Below are positions 11,501 through 19,849 of a stretch of 64,000 bases of DNA, piece after piece. Every line of letters begins with the position of its first letter. Position 1 is the stretch's first letter. Where the stretch lies: contig JAGMUV010000001.1 of NCBI GenBank assembly GCA_020744425.1, forward strand, positions 4,836,001-4,900,000, given 5' to 3'. The translations under genes were made by a program, and so were the position numbers. The notes beneath the pieces were generated by a model that worked only from the letters and a program-made list of their open reading frames with translations, had not been told where the DNA came from and ran no database searches. The DNA is from Dactylonectria macrodidyma. Taxonomy: Eukaryota > Ascomycota > Sordariomycetes > Hypocreales > Nectriaceae.

Positions 11501-12199
11501 AAACTTCATTTGCTTGTCGCGGATCGGGAGCTGTTCGCCTTTTGGTCCTCAGCTCTAGCGAAACGCACCCGTTCTACATCTTCATCCTCGACCAGATCCA
11601 CGGCGACAGCAACGGCCACCTTCCGCGAGCAGGTCCTCGTGCAGTCACTCTCAGAGCTCAACGGGCTCCTTGCGCAGATCTTGACGGTATTGTACGATGA
11701 CACGCGCCACGCGCGAGCCATGTCAACGGGGATGTTGAGCTCGCTGTTTGAATCTGGCTCTGCCGACTCTACGGCTAGCGAATCTCTCTCTGACTCAGGA
11801 TCAGTCCTCGACCGTACCCTCGCCGTCCATCCCTCCCTAGCCTACGGCAAGCGATCAGGTGGTGAGCGAAAACGCGTCGATCTAGCTCTCTTCTTCGCAC
11901 TACAGCAGCTGGAACAGGCTGGGAGCGCGCACCGCGCCCACTACGTGCTGGCCGATGAGGTGTTTGACAGCTTGGACGACGCAGGACAGGCTGCTGTAGT
12001 TAGGTGGTGCAGAGTCATGGCGCAAGGGATAGTCGGCTGGATCGTGGTGATCACGCATAGCCGATTCCTGGCCGAGCGAGATCCGGAGGAAGACGAAGGT
12101 AAGATTCTCGTTATGAGGGCAAAGATGGGGCAGGGGGGTACGGAGCTGATAGTCGAGGGACGAAGGATTGGCGAGCTGAATCAGTCTTGCCCGGGGTAG
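8600..12199 (+). CDS. single-chain SbcD/Mre11-like nuclease fused to SbcC/Rad50-like ATPase
   Basis: Intronless ORF of 1199 aa from the first in-frame ATG at 8600 (MRGLSTGTGTVRW). Residues 10 to about 330 form a calcineurin-like phosphoesterase of SbcD/Mre11 type: DLHF (D18), GDLL (D53), GNHD (N89, H90), AHL (H163) and TGHFHSH (H210, H212). All five metal-binding motifs are present. From about 480 it becomes an SbcC/Rad50-like SMC ATPase: Walker A GENGSGKS at 506-513, the N-lobe sequence LNSTPAQRRDLIEASLGL, two coiled-coil stretches over about 620-980, the signature SGGERKR at 1086 and Walker B VLADEVFDSLDD (D1119, E1120). The two proteins normally form a complex that processes DNA ends and hairpins. 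Here they are one chain, nuclease first. No CxxC zinc hook is seen. The frame is open upstream to 8456 without ATG, so an extra 5' exon with a targeting sequence is possible. Confidence 0.9.
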   Translation: MRGLSTGTGTVRWLLFSDLHFKHHDLDRVRQTAEWIVSEAERHRVKRAVICGDLLTSRTMQPTHVLSACYRFISRLSDVVPQVHVLLGNHDLAYRRDYQTTALDALNINRLAPYVSLHSGVACDEWDGRRVLLLPFREEQDELADAVAALSPKEASKTVAFAHLAINRAITQRHVVGPGVGKPTTSNSITHRGFMGPDRFASLARTFTGHFHSHQTITQKQINQSGHSNDHLRGSVMYLGSPLQLTWADLNDEQRGVVFFDPETLQHEMLINPYAVSYMTADLQQVLDGRVDERAVTDKHVMLLGELTRLKYVTARDKLLSLGVRSVRNWTPIGLISKTGYRSFGGLGTSAPASDAAVQPLEEPANDEKVLERTHDGISGSDSGTEPRAPKLDLATEARKYVESLELSESLFSRREELVRVGQRMIQVCREMVDRDDWTEGNYQDFLDRSSQAVGTRTATELAGPSTHVFVAEPRTLTITNFLGVQGTLKIDFKQDLPRGLTFLVGENGSGKSTLVEAMVWCQFGRCLRSGVAVNDVVNDIVGKNCSVVLEFANGYAIARHRKHKSHGNRVVITLHGEPQPQLEHPDARMTQTAIDKLLGTHYEKYIRTVVLGHENAASFLNSTPAQRRDLIEASLGLSILDQCGQASRVLLRDIDKNVDEIEGKIEGLLRTVEYSKRRLEDLDRTQKQLEEEVEEAVISLEAADAAYKHPGRDMAKLDTDTAHFEEEIAAAREGVQDLLRESTSAQLRMVYHAEISTLQSQIHIKQENLQRLENAYDLVQGHRHAGSLPWVGRLRQQLSQRLQAMATANPVGLRKLVHAVKISILRFRLMTVRGLSRIFETSSDDSEGACAQYHGHEADISHLREDIEKSMSQLQSMKGEANMATVPGMLAIDQVTGINEQLAQAIQALSALQDEHERQRGRFKARKALQQHIALKQREAATYEDFIEPERLSLQSLQKENDGLTAKLHLLVADRELFAFWSSALAKRTRSTSSSSTRSTATATATFREQVLVQSLSELNGLLAQILTVLYDDTRHARAMSTGMLSSLFESGSADSTASESLSDSGSVLDRTLAVHPSLAYGKRSGGERKRVDLALFFALQQLEQAGSAHRAHYVLADEVFDSLDDAGQAAVVRWCRVMAQGIVGWIVVITHSRFLAERDPEEDEGKILVMRAKMGQGGTELIVEGRRIGELNQSCPG

Positions 12200-12397
12200 G
12201 AAAACCTACATTTCTAAGAGACTAAGAAGGTAAATAACTGAAATAACTGGAGGAACATCTCTCTCTAGGAGCTCAATGCACAGTCCTTTTGATTTATTAG
12301 ACAGGATGGATCTGATGGAACAGGTTGATGATGTAGAAGATCTTGGCTATCTCTTTAGTAGGGAGGAGGGTCAGCTCTTTATATGGAAAGCTCTGTC

Positions 12398-12419
12398 TAA
12401 TCCCGATGTCGGATCTAGC
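12398..12419 (+). repeat. 22-bp inverted repeat, left copy
   Basis: These 22 bases are the exact reverse complement of 17206-17227. The core contains CCCGATGTCGGATCT. A perfect 22-base match is far beyond chance in 64 kb, so this is a dispersed repeat. Identity fades quickly on both sides. Confidence 0.6.
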
Positions 12420-12631
12420 TCTTGCTTCAGCGGTGGACGGAGACTGGGCAAGTGCCTCGTGCCTAAACTAGCTCTATGATTGTCACTGTCAACCGCTGCT
12501 GAGCCGGTGTTGGCATCTGTTTCTAGCTGCGAAATGTCCTGGTGAGACGTATCCTGGGGGCTGGTAGCATGGTCGTTAGAAATGGTAGAGCCGACATCCT
12601 CGAACCTAGACTAGAAAGACGTCTCTACCTC

Positions 12632-13271
12632 TCCGTTTCCATCCTCTCAATGTGAGTACGCCGCCCAGTTCTTCACACAGGACCTCTTCGAGGGGCCGTT
12701 GTTGCACACAAGACGTACTAGGTATTACTCCCTATTGCGGATTCCAAATTTCTCTCTTCATCCAGAGGGACTTGACTCTCTCGCACGCCGTCGGATTAAT
12801 GTCGGCGGGGACCAGCGCAGCAGCTTGTCCAATGATTGTTCTGTCATGGTTCAGGCTGTGTTGTGCGACGTTGGGATTCGAAAGGGGCCGATCAACAAGT
12901 TCGGGATGGCCCGCCTCTTCCTGAAGGCGTTCGCGCTCTTTCGACACCTGGTTGACGAACTGATGGAACGGGCGCCATGCTTCACGTTCTCGCTCTCGAA
13001 AAGACCGCCGCTCAGTAATGTATCGCAACTCGTCGTCACTGTTGAGCCTCCTCGCCTTGGCCTCAGCTCTTTTGGAGGGGGCGTGGGAGAGACCAGCTGA
13101 AATTTTCGGCGGCAGGATCAGTCTCCCATTCGGACTCAGGCTCCAAGAGCTATGACGGCTCGAAATAGAAAATAGACCATCTGCTCGAAAAGGACCAGCC
13201 GTGGGTGGGGCTCTTATCAGTGCAGAATTGGCGTGGTAGCGTAGCTTGCGTTGAAGCAAATGGATGGGCAA
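12632..13271 (-). pseudogene. decayed gene of unrecognised family
   Basis: On the minus strand an open frame runs from 13271 to a TAG at 12732-12734. It encodes a charged segment (NSDDELRYITERRSF, then EREREAWRPFHQFVNQ) ending ERVKSLWMKREIWNPQ. Past the stop the same frame goes on as GVIPSTSCVQQRPLEEVLCE down to about 12632. The read-through looks like the continuation of one protein, with TAG replacing TGG (Trp), a G-to-A change. There is no ATG at the 5' end. I do not recognise the family with certainty. It lies just downstream of the SbcD-SbcC fusion, in the opposite direction. Confidence 0.4.
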
Positions 13272-14590
13272 GGTGGCAAGGATCTAGAAATGTCGGGACC
13301 TAGGAGGCGTACGTAGTACTACGTACATGGTATACGATAATAGACCACGGCTGAAATACGTTTTCGCGTACTTGCCGTCACCGACATTGTGGCTGTAAGA
13401 TGCAGTGATTGGCTGTCATATGAAACAATATGCAATGAAACCCATTCACTGTGCGTCGTCCACCCTGTGTCAAGCTCTCCCGACCAGGTACGTATTATGC
13501 TCGAGTATGGGACTCCAGTAGAAGATAGACTGTGCATAATGATTATGAGAGATATCCACTGCCTGGGCATTGCTGTATCAGACATTGTAGATACGTGGGG
13601 GCAGTCAAGTGCCGATGAAAGATCTTGTCCTTTTGTCTGATATGCTGTGGCCCCAACGGAAGTGATTGTTCAAAGTACAGCCTGAGACCAATGGCCTCCG
13701 TACACTCACACTTTTATGACATCTTTGTACCAAGACCCATCCCCTAATTTAGTCTATAGAAAGCCACTAAAATAAACATAAAATAGCACATAAGCTAGGG
13801 AATACTGCATAACTTACTCATACATTAAGTGACTTCCTACTAAATAAGGGTTACTAGTTTATACCCAGTGTCAATATGTAAACATATAGAGACTTTTGAC
13901 CCGAAACTATACTTGGTACAATGCCATCTTCCACGAACAACATTCACGGCAGAGGAGATGGCTCGCTGCTTTCATGTACATCTTGCAACCTTAGCTTCTA
14001 TCCCACATGAGCGGTCGTTTTCAAGTTTCTCTTCGAGCAGAAAGTTAGCTAGTGAACACTTGAATAGAGCCTCGATGGCCAAAGTGGGAATATCAGCTGG
14101 ATTAAAATAACGATGCTTGTAAACAACAAAGGTCACTGCATACGTGAACCAAGTCGCCTCCTCATTTTGTCCAGGTTGGTCTTCTCGCCCACTGCCACTA
14201 GCGTGCGGGTGGCTTAGCCACCTAATTAAGTAAGTCTACACAGCCCTAAAATTAGACTTGCACCTCCTTAATAGGGCACACAGTACAGGCCATAATTCAG
14301 GATCGTCGGTGGCACGTTGTTTGGCCCCACATTGATCGCCGGCACCCCCCACCCCGTCTGAAGACCCGAACCTTTGTTGCAGGTACGTACCCGATTGGCC
14401 ATGGGTGCCCAGGGGCTCGCACAGCTGTCGACCAGCTGCCAGCTGCCAACCAGTTGCCAACCAGCCGCTCTTAAATCACCCTGTTCCCAAGACTCGAACA
14501 GCAGCCGTTTTCTTCCTCTTTCAACAACCCGATTTTCCCTGCCGCTCAACGCCCCGGCAGCAGCCTTTCCCCCGTCCTTGACCAATCATC
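13272..14590. other. intergenic region with an 18-bp palindrome
   Basis: GTACGTAGTACTACGTAC at 13309-13326 is a perfect 18-base palindrome. An AT-rich segment lies at about 13730-13870. A short ORF at 13868-14110 vaguely recalls the C-terminus of hAT transposases (HERSFSSF), but it is too weak to call. The last 200 bases lead into the nuclease-kinase gene and are C-rich. Confidence 0.45.
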
Positions 14591-17053
14591 ATGGACGACT
14601 TCGAGAGTCTGCGCAAGCAGCTACAAGAAGCACAAGCTCGTGCCCTCAAAGAACAACACCAACGCGAAGAGGAGCAGCGCTTACGCAAAGCTGCTGAAGA
14701 TCACGCCCTCAAAGAACAACGCCAACGCGAAGAGGAGCAGCGCTTACGCAAAGCTGCTGAAGATCACGCCCTCGAAGAACAACGCCAACGCAAAGAGGAG
14801 CAGCGCCAACGCAAAGAAGAGCAGCGCCAACACAAAGAGGAGCAGCGCCAACGCAAAGAGGAGCAGCGCCAACGCAAAGAGGAGCAGCGCCTACGCAAAG
14901 CTGCTGAAGATCGCGCCCTCAAAGAACAACACCAACGCGAAGAGGAGCAGCGCTTACGCAAAGCTGCTGAAGATCGCGCGAGCGCAATGGATCCATTACC
15001 ACTCCGACAATATCTTGAAATATGCCATTCACTCCGCATTGCTCTGACGGTGGTAACCGACCCAGCTTCAGTAACACAGGGTGCCGCGACGAATCCTACA
15101 GGCCGATTTTATCCTCGACGAATCATCCCATGGACCGCATTCGCAAGGGAACAAGAAAAAGTCTGGGATCAGCTTGCGTCCAGTCCCTCATTTTCTTCTC
15201 GAGCAGCCTTTCCATCCCAGCACCAGATGGATGGTATGAGATCCCGTCTTCGCCCAGTTAGCAGCGAGGCTGGACTCCGATACATTGAGCGAGATGTTGT
15301 AGAACTTGCGATTGAGAACCTGGTAGATGCAACATGTAACGATGCGATTTTGAAGGGTCATCTCGGCCTCACCGGAACTGTACGGTTTGAAAGCCATACA
15401 AATCTCGGCGCCACTAGTGACTCCCTCTCGACATCAATGGAGCAAGGGTCCGGGCCAACATCCAAACAAACGAATCGACGTCAGGCTCAGAAGGTGCAGG
15501 GGAAGGGAAACCGAGCGGATCAGTTCTGCATCTACCAGGCCTCTAATAACAGATACAAGCCTGTGGTCGCGATCGAATATAAGCCACCGCATAAGCTGAC
15601 GCGTGAGGAAATCACCACAGGGCTAGTCTCGGAGATCCAACCGGATCGCGATGTCATCAACCAGGAGGGTGATGGGTTTGAATTTGCAGCGAGGCGACTT
15701 ACTACTGCCGTCATAACTCAGCTTTTCTCCTACATGATCGGTAAAAAAATCCAATATGGGTACGTATGCACTGGAGAGGCATATATCTTCCTTCACATTT
15801 CGGACGACCCCTCCTGCGTCTATTACTCCATCTGTATCCCAAGCCTAGATGTTCAAGATGAAGATGAGACGAGACTCCATCGTACTGCCGTTGCGCAAAT
15901 CTTTGCCTTTGTGCTTCATGCCATCCAATCGCCGCCACTAAGTCAAGCCTGGCATGAAGCTACTGCGAAACTCGAGAAATGGGCTGTCGAGTTTGACCAT
16001 GTGTTGCGCGACATTCCGGAAACAGATCGAAAGCCTCGACGGGTAACTCCTTTCAAGGTTCCGCGTTGGAAGGGTTTTGTTCCATCTCCAATCCGAACAC
16101 GCGCCCAATGCTTGCCACCCCAGGACAAGACGCCATACCCACGCGGTGGCGGCAAGGACGACGACGCCAACGGGAGCTGTCAACCAGCGTCAAACCCAGC
16201 CGCCAGTCGTGGACGTTCCTTAACTACATCAGCAAACATCGGATCGAGCAAAAAGCAGGAGCATAGTGGAAACTCAGGCTCTCAAGAGGGCATCAACAAC
16301 CGACCAAAGATCCTAGACCGGCCATACTGCACACACGAATGTCTTCGTGGGCTCGCGGTCGGCGGCGAAATGGATGAATCGTGTCCAAATTTCACTAAGC
16401 ATGGTGATGAGCACATCACCATAGACGCGTTCCTTATTTGGTCTCAGCATCAACTAGCAACTGATAGGGGATGTGACGCTGATTGCGCACCGCTCTACTT
16501 ATCAGGGGCACGTGGATCACTCTTCAAGTTCTGCCTTTCCTCGCATGGCTACACACTTGTGGCGAAAGGCGTAGAGTACATGGACGCTGAGCCTCTACGC
16601 TATGAAAAGAAGGTGTACGACCATGTTCGGGATCTACAGGGTCGTGTCGTTCCCGTTTGTCTGGGTATTGTTGACCTCATCAAGCCTTACTACTATGATT
16701 GCGGCGTGTATAAGCATTTTCTGTTTCTCAGTTACGGGGGGGAGTCAGTCTCGAGAGGATTGGGAGAAGTTAATGCAGGCGCCGTCGACGAGATCCTCAT
16801 GGCGCTCGGTCGACTGCATCAGTACGGCGTCCTTCACCGCGATGTAGCACCACGTAACGTGCTCTACGACAAACTCACTGGCCGATGTATGATTGTGGAC
16901 TTAATGGTCTCGGAGATCCGAACCCGAAAACCTCTTGGATCTGTCTATCCCAGTGGTCAAAATCAAAAGAAGAAGACGGCCCTGCGACTACGGAAGGAGG
17001 ACAAAGACGTTTTTGCTGCTGAGATGCAAATGCTACGGTGGAACTTGTACTAG
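14591..17053 (+). CDS. PD-(D/E)XK-like nuclease and protein-kinase-like fusion with coiled-coil repeats
   Basis: Intact single-exon ORF of 820 aa in three parts. Residues about 17-130 are Glu/Gln/Arg/Lys-rich coiled-coil repeats, encoded by a nested minisatellite. Residues about 190-500 include RADQF (D310) and VVAIEYK (E329, K331), the D...ExK layout of a restriction-endonuclease-like fold; this assignment rests on motif spacing only. After a low-complexity linker comes a Cys/His segment (CTHECLRGLAVGG, then CPNFTKHGDEH). Last is a kinase-like domain with VAK (K659), LHRDVAPRNVLYD (H749, D751) and VDLM (D770) where DFG is expected. This nuclease-kinase pairing resembles architectures described in fungal Crinkler-type proteins; a defence or inter-organism role is inference. 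It lies in an accessory region beside dead phosphotransferase and exonuclease genes. Confidence 0.75.
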   Translation: MDDFESLRKQLQEAQARALKEQHQREEEQRLRKAAEDHALKEQRQREEEQRLRKAAEDHALEEQRQRKEEQRQRKEEQRQHKEEQRQRKEEQRQRKEEQRLRKAAEDRALKEQHQREEEQRLRKAAEDRASAMDPLPLRQYLEICHSLRIALTVVTDPASVTQGAATNPTGRFYPRRIIPWTAFAREQEKVWDQLASSPSFSSRAAFPSQHQMDGMRSRLRPVSSEAGLRYIERDVVELAIENLVDATCNDAILKGHLGLTGTVRFESHTNLGATSDSLSTSMEQGSGPTSKQTNRRQAQKVQGKGNRADQFCIYQASNNRYKPVVAIEYKPPHKLTREEITTGLVSEIQPDRDVINQEGDGFEFAARRLTTAVITQLFSYMIGKKIQYGYVCTGEAYIFLHISDDPSCVYYSICIPSLDVQDEDETRLHRTAVAQIFAFVLHAIQSPPLSQAWHEATAKLEKWAVEFDHVLRDIPETDRKPRRVTPFKVPRWKGFVPSPIRTRAQCLPPQDKTPYPRGGGKDDDANGSCQPASNPAASRGRSLTTSANIGSSKKQEHSGNSGSQEGINNRPKILDRPYCTHECLRGLAVGGEMDESCPNFTKHGDEHITIDAFLIWSQHQLATDRGCDADCAPLYLSGARGSLFKFCLSSHGYTLVAKGVEYMDAEPLRYEKKVYDHVRDLQGRVVPVCLGIVDLIKPYYYDCGVYKHFLFLSYGGESVSRGLGEVNAGAVDEILMALGRLHQYGVLHRDVAPRNVLYDKLTGRCMIVDLMVSEIRTRKPLGSVYPSGQNQKKKTALRLRKEDKDVFAAEMQMLRWNLY
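14640..14981 (+). repeat. nested coding minisatellite, 63-bp unit with 21-bp sub-unit
   Basis: A 63-bp unit coding for 21 residues starting ALKEQ and ending AAED recurs four times. Within the third copy a 21-bp sub-unit (QRKEEQR in protein) is repeated about five times. The copies are nearly identical at DNA level and the frame is kept, so the coiled coil can change length by whole heptads. Inter-strain length variation is likely. Confidence 0.85.
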
Positions 17054-17205
17054 AAAGTGCGCCATCCTACTATCTAAAGTAGGCATGTTGTTAGAGTTCC
17101 TTCAAGTCTAAAATAGGTATGTGGAAATGGTTCCTTGGTATATAAAAACTGAGATAACTAAAACCTGTATCTAGACTCGTCAGATCAGATCCGACACTTT
17201 GACTG

Positions 17206-17227
17206 GCTAGATCCGACATCGGGATTA
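17206..17227 (-). repeat. 22-bp inverted repeat, right copy
   Basis: This is the exact reverse complement of 12398-12419. The two copies enclose about 4.8 kb containing the decayed 12.6-13.3 kb gene and the nuclease-kinase gene. A partial copy of the motif (GATCCGACA) also occurs at about 17187-17195. Confidence 0.6.
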
Positions 17228-17775
17228 CGGCGAGTCGGAAAAGTTTTCGTGGGCGCCCTGAACCACGTAGACGCGACTGCGAAGAATATGAGGGGTAAAA
17301 AATATGCGAAATTTACGATTAATGACGATGAAGAGACATGACACTCCACCAACCCTTTGGGCTCGGGATCAGGGACGTGGGCGGCCGAGTAACTGTATCG
17401 GCAAGTCTCCTGGCAAACTGTTTGCTTGGGTCCTAGGTCACGGCTGGGAATGGTGTTAGCGACGGCTTTAGCATGTGGGTTATGAACTGAAAGTACCTAA
17501 AAATGAAATATGCTTTGCTCTTCTATGTGGCACTGTCGTTTATGTCGCGGTCGCCCAGCACGAGAGTGACATCGGCCCTGTTCCATCTTATCCCGATTGA
17601 CCAAAATTTTGCCAGATTTATTAGTGCCAAAGGTGATTTGCTTTCTTGTCCGAAACTCGAGGTTCAAGGAAACAGAGACAGGCCAGGTAGCTCAGCTGAG
17701 TCCGATCATTTGTAGTTCCTGAAGTATATATGCTACACGGCCACGCCCACTCCCTTTCTATTCTTCAACTGCGGG

Positions 17776-19235
17776 CTAAAACATCGATGTCTCCCTCCAG
17801 GTTCACTGGAGGAAATCCGTCACCCCTTCGAATCAGCAAGAAAGCCGTAGGAATGTGGTGTGCCTACTGGAGCGGATCTACTTTTCGCCGAATGCCCACC
17901 CAACATGTGGCTGGGTGCGCGACTCCTACGGAAGATCAATATAACCAATCCAAGAAAGCATTCATCGCACCGCTGGACTGGGATGCGGTCTGCGCGCCCT
18001 GGCCTCACAGTACAATGATGGCTAACCGTGCCGGGTTGTCGACAAGAAAAACGGCAGCTTCAACATTTGCTCCTCTATCGAGTTTGACCAAGGTGGCCAG
18101 AAGTGGATTGTCAGAGTCCCGATCGAGCCCGCGGCTGATAATCTATGGGATAAGTTGTTCAGTGAAGTGACGACTCTCCAGTAAGCGCTATTGCTGTCCC
18201 CACTCTTGACTGCTATTGACATTGTACTTAGATACCTAGAACATAATACCCGGATTCCAATACCCCATGTTCGTGCTCACGGACGCGATGCCAAGTTGAC
18301 CAAAGCCAGCAAGAAGTCTTAGATACTTCTCATTGCCGACCTCATTCCAGGAAAGCCGTTAGACAAGAAACTTCTGATTGAAGCCGAAATGGAGCACGGG
18401 AGAAACTTTTACTCTTCGCTACTCGACATCTTGGTTGAACTTAGGAAACTCGAGTTCCCCGCAGTAGCCTCCCTAATGCCGAATCCCAATGGGAGCTCTC
18501 AGCCCATTGTAGGCCCCATCATCTCCATGTCCGTCGCCTCGCTCCGACTGCTGCCTCATCCAGTCTTTACTTCCGCCAAAATATACCTAGAGTATTGGTT
18601 CGGAATCATATCGGAATTTTTTTCGCCGCCAGGTAGCGACTATACCGCTGAAGACATCAAAGAAGAAGTTTTCGCGCTTCACGAGATGGGACGCGTTTTT
18701 GGGAAGGCCATCGATTCCAGGCTAGACGAATACCCCTTTGTTTTCAATCACCTGGACTTCCGGAGCTCCCAATATCATGGTGGACAACAGCCTGAAAATT
18801 CTGGGCATAATCGACTGGGAGTTTTCGGGTAATGTTCCGCGCCAGGTCTTCACCCCGCCATCATGGATTACTGGTCATGGTTCCATCGAGACGAACAAGC
18901 AGATACACGCCGAATTCCGCGACGGTTTGGGTGAAATGAGCAAGACTGATAGCCCCTGCGGCTAGCTCAGGAGAGAATGGTATGATGAATTAGGCGCCGA
19001 GTGCTCGAACTTTGACCAGACGAACATGGCGTTTTGCGTTACTCATGTACTCCGACGCCCTACCGACATGACCCAGGTGTTCTACGACTTTTTTGCCCCT
19101 AAGATTTCAGATGAGCCTGCGGATGAAAGAATATCCAAGTTCTTCAAAGAAATCGAGTCTCCGGAATTAGATATCCAACCTCGGACGGAATAGTGCAAGC
19201 GCTACTCGCAGTACTTGAAGGAAAACGGGCTGTAA
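17776..19235 (+). pseudogene. APH-family phosphotransferase (kinase-like) pseudogene
   Basis: Fragments in three frames assemble into a fungal aminoglycoside-phosphotransferase-like protein. The segments are NGSFNICSSIEFDQGGQKW, then an intron at about 18180-18231, then RIPIPHVRAHG, DLIPGKPLDKK, FVFNHLDFRSS (catalytic HxD), KILGIIDWEFSG (metal-binding IDWE) and a C-terminus ending YSQYLKENGL. Lesions seen are TAA at 18023-18025, TAG at 18320-18322, TAG at 18963-18965, TAG at 19191-19193, and single-base frame changes near 17990 and near 18772. Every stop can be explained by C-to-T or G-to-A change of CAA, CAG or TGG, as in RIP. The family phosphorylates small molecules; the substrate is unknown. 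It lies downstream of the nuclease-kinase gene, same strand. Confidence 0.75.
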
Positions 19236-19849
19236 TATGAGACCGAGTCGGACGGAGCCCTTGCTAAGTCAAAAGCGTTCAGGGAAAATGGGATTGCTCA
19301 TAGGGTCGATGCGGTGGCATATGGATGCATTTGGAAGCGTTGGGTCAGAGGCTGGTGCCTTGGTCGCCACTCATGTCTGGTAGCTTTGCACAGTGAGCGA
19401 CATCGGCAGCCAACTTTCTAATAGACGTAATACATCCCATCGCATCAAGTGTAAGAGCTGGCGCTGACGGAGATGCGTGATGTATGTCATCACAAACATG
19501 TCTGAGGCGATCACCTCGAACACGGCCACACACCAGGGTGGCTTTTTCTGCAGAAGTTTACGCAAGCACGACATGCTGAAATGCGAAGCCCGTGAAAAGC
19601 TGAATGACGACAAGAGAGGTCAGTGGCATGAATGAGAAATTTCACTCAGTATGGGTGTATGCATGGCTAGTGAGCCTGTGACTGTCGGACTTGGTTGGGC
19701 GATGACCTGCGAGGGCTTCCATCCAGGCTTGTGAATAACGAAATAAGGAGCCGCGAGTCGCCCACCTTCGCGCACGTGTGCCGCAGCTTGGTATGGTTGT
19801 ATTAGGTAACAATGCTTAAACTTATCTGTTGTAGTCTGCAGCCATGTGC

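Noticed and set aside
13868..14110. Short ORF resembling the C-terminal part of a hAT transposase
   Set aside because: Only HERSFSSF and the tail spacing recall the family; no other domain, terminal repeats or target duplication were seen.
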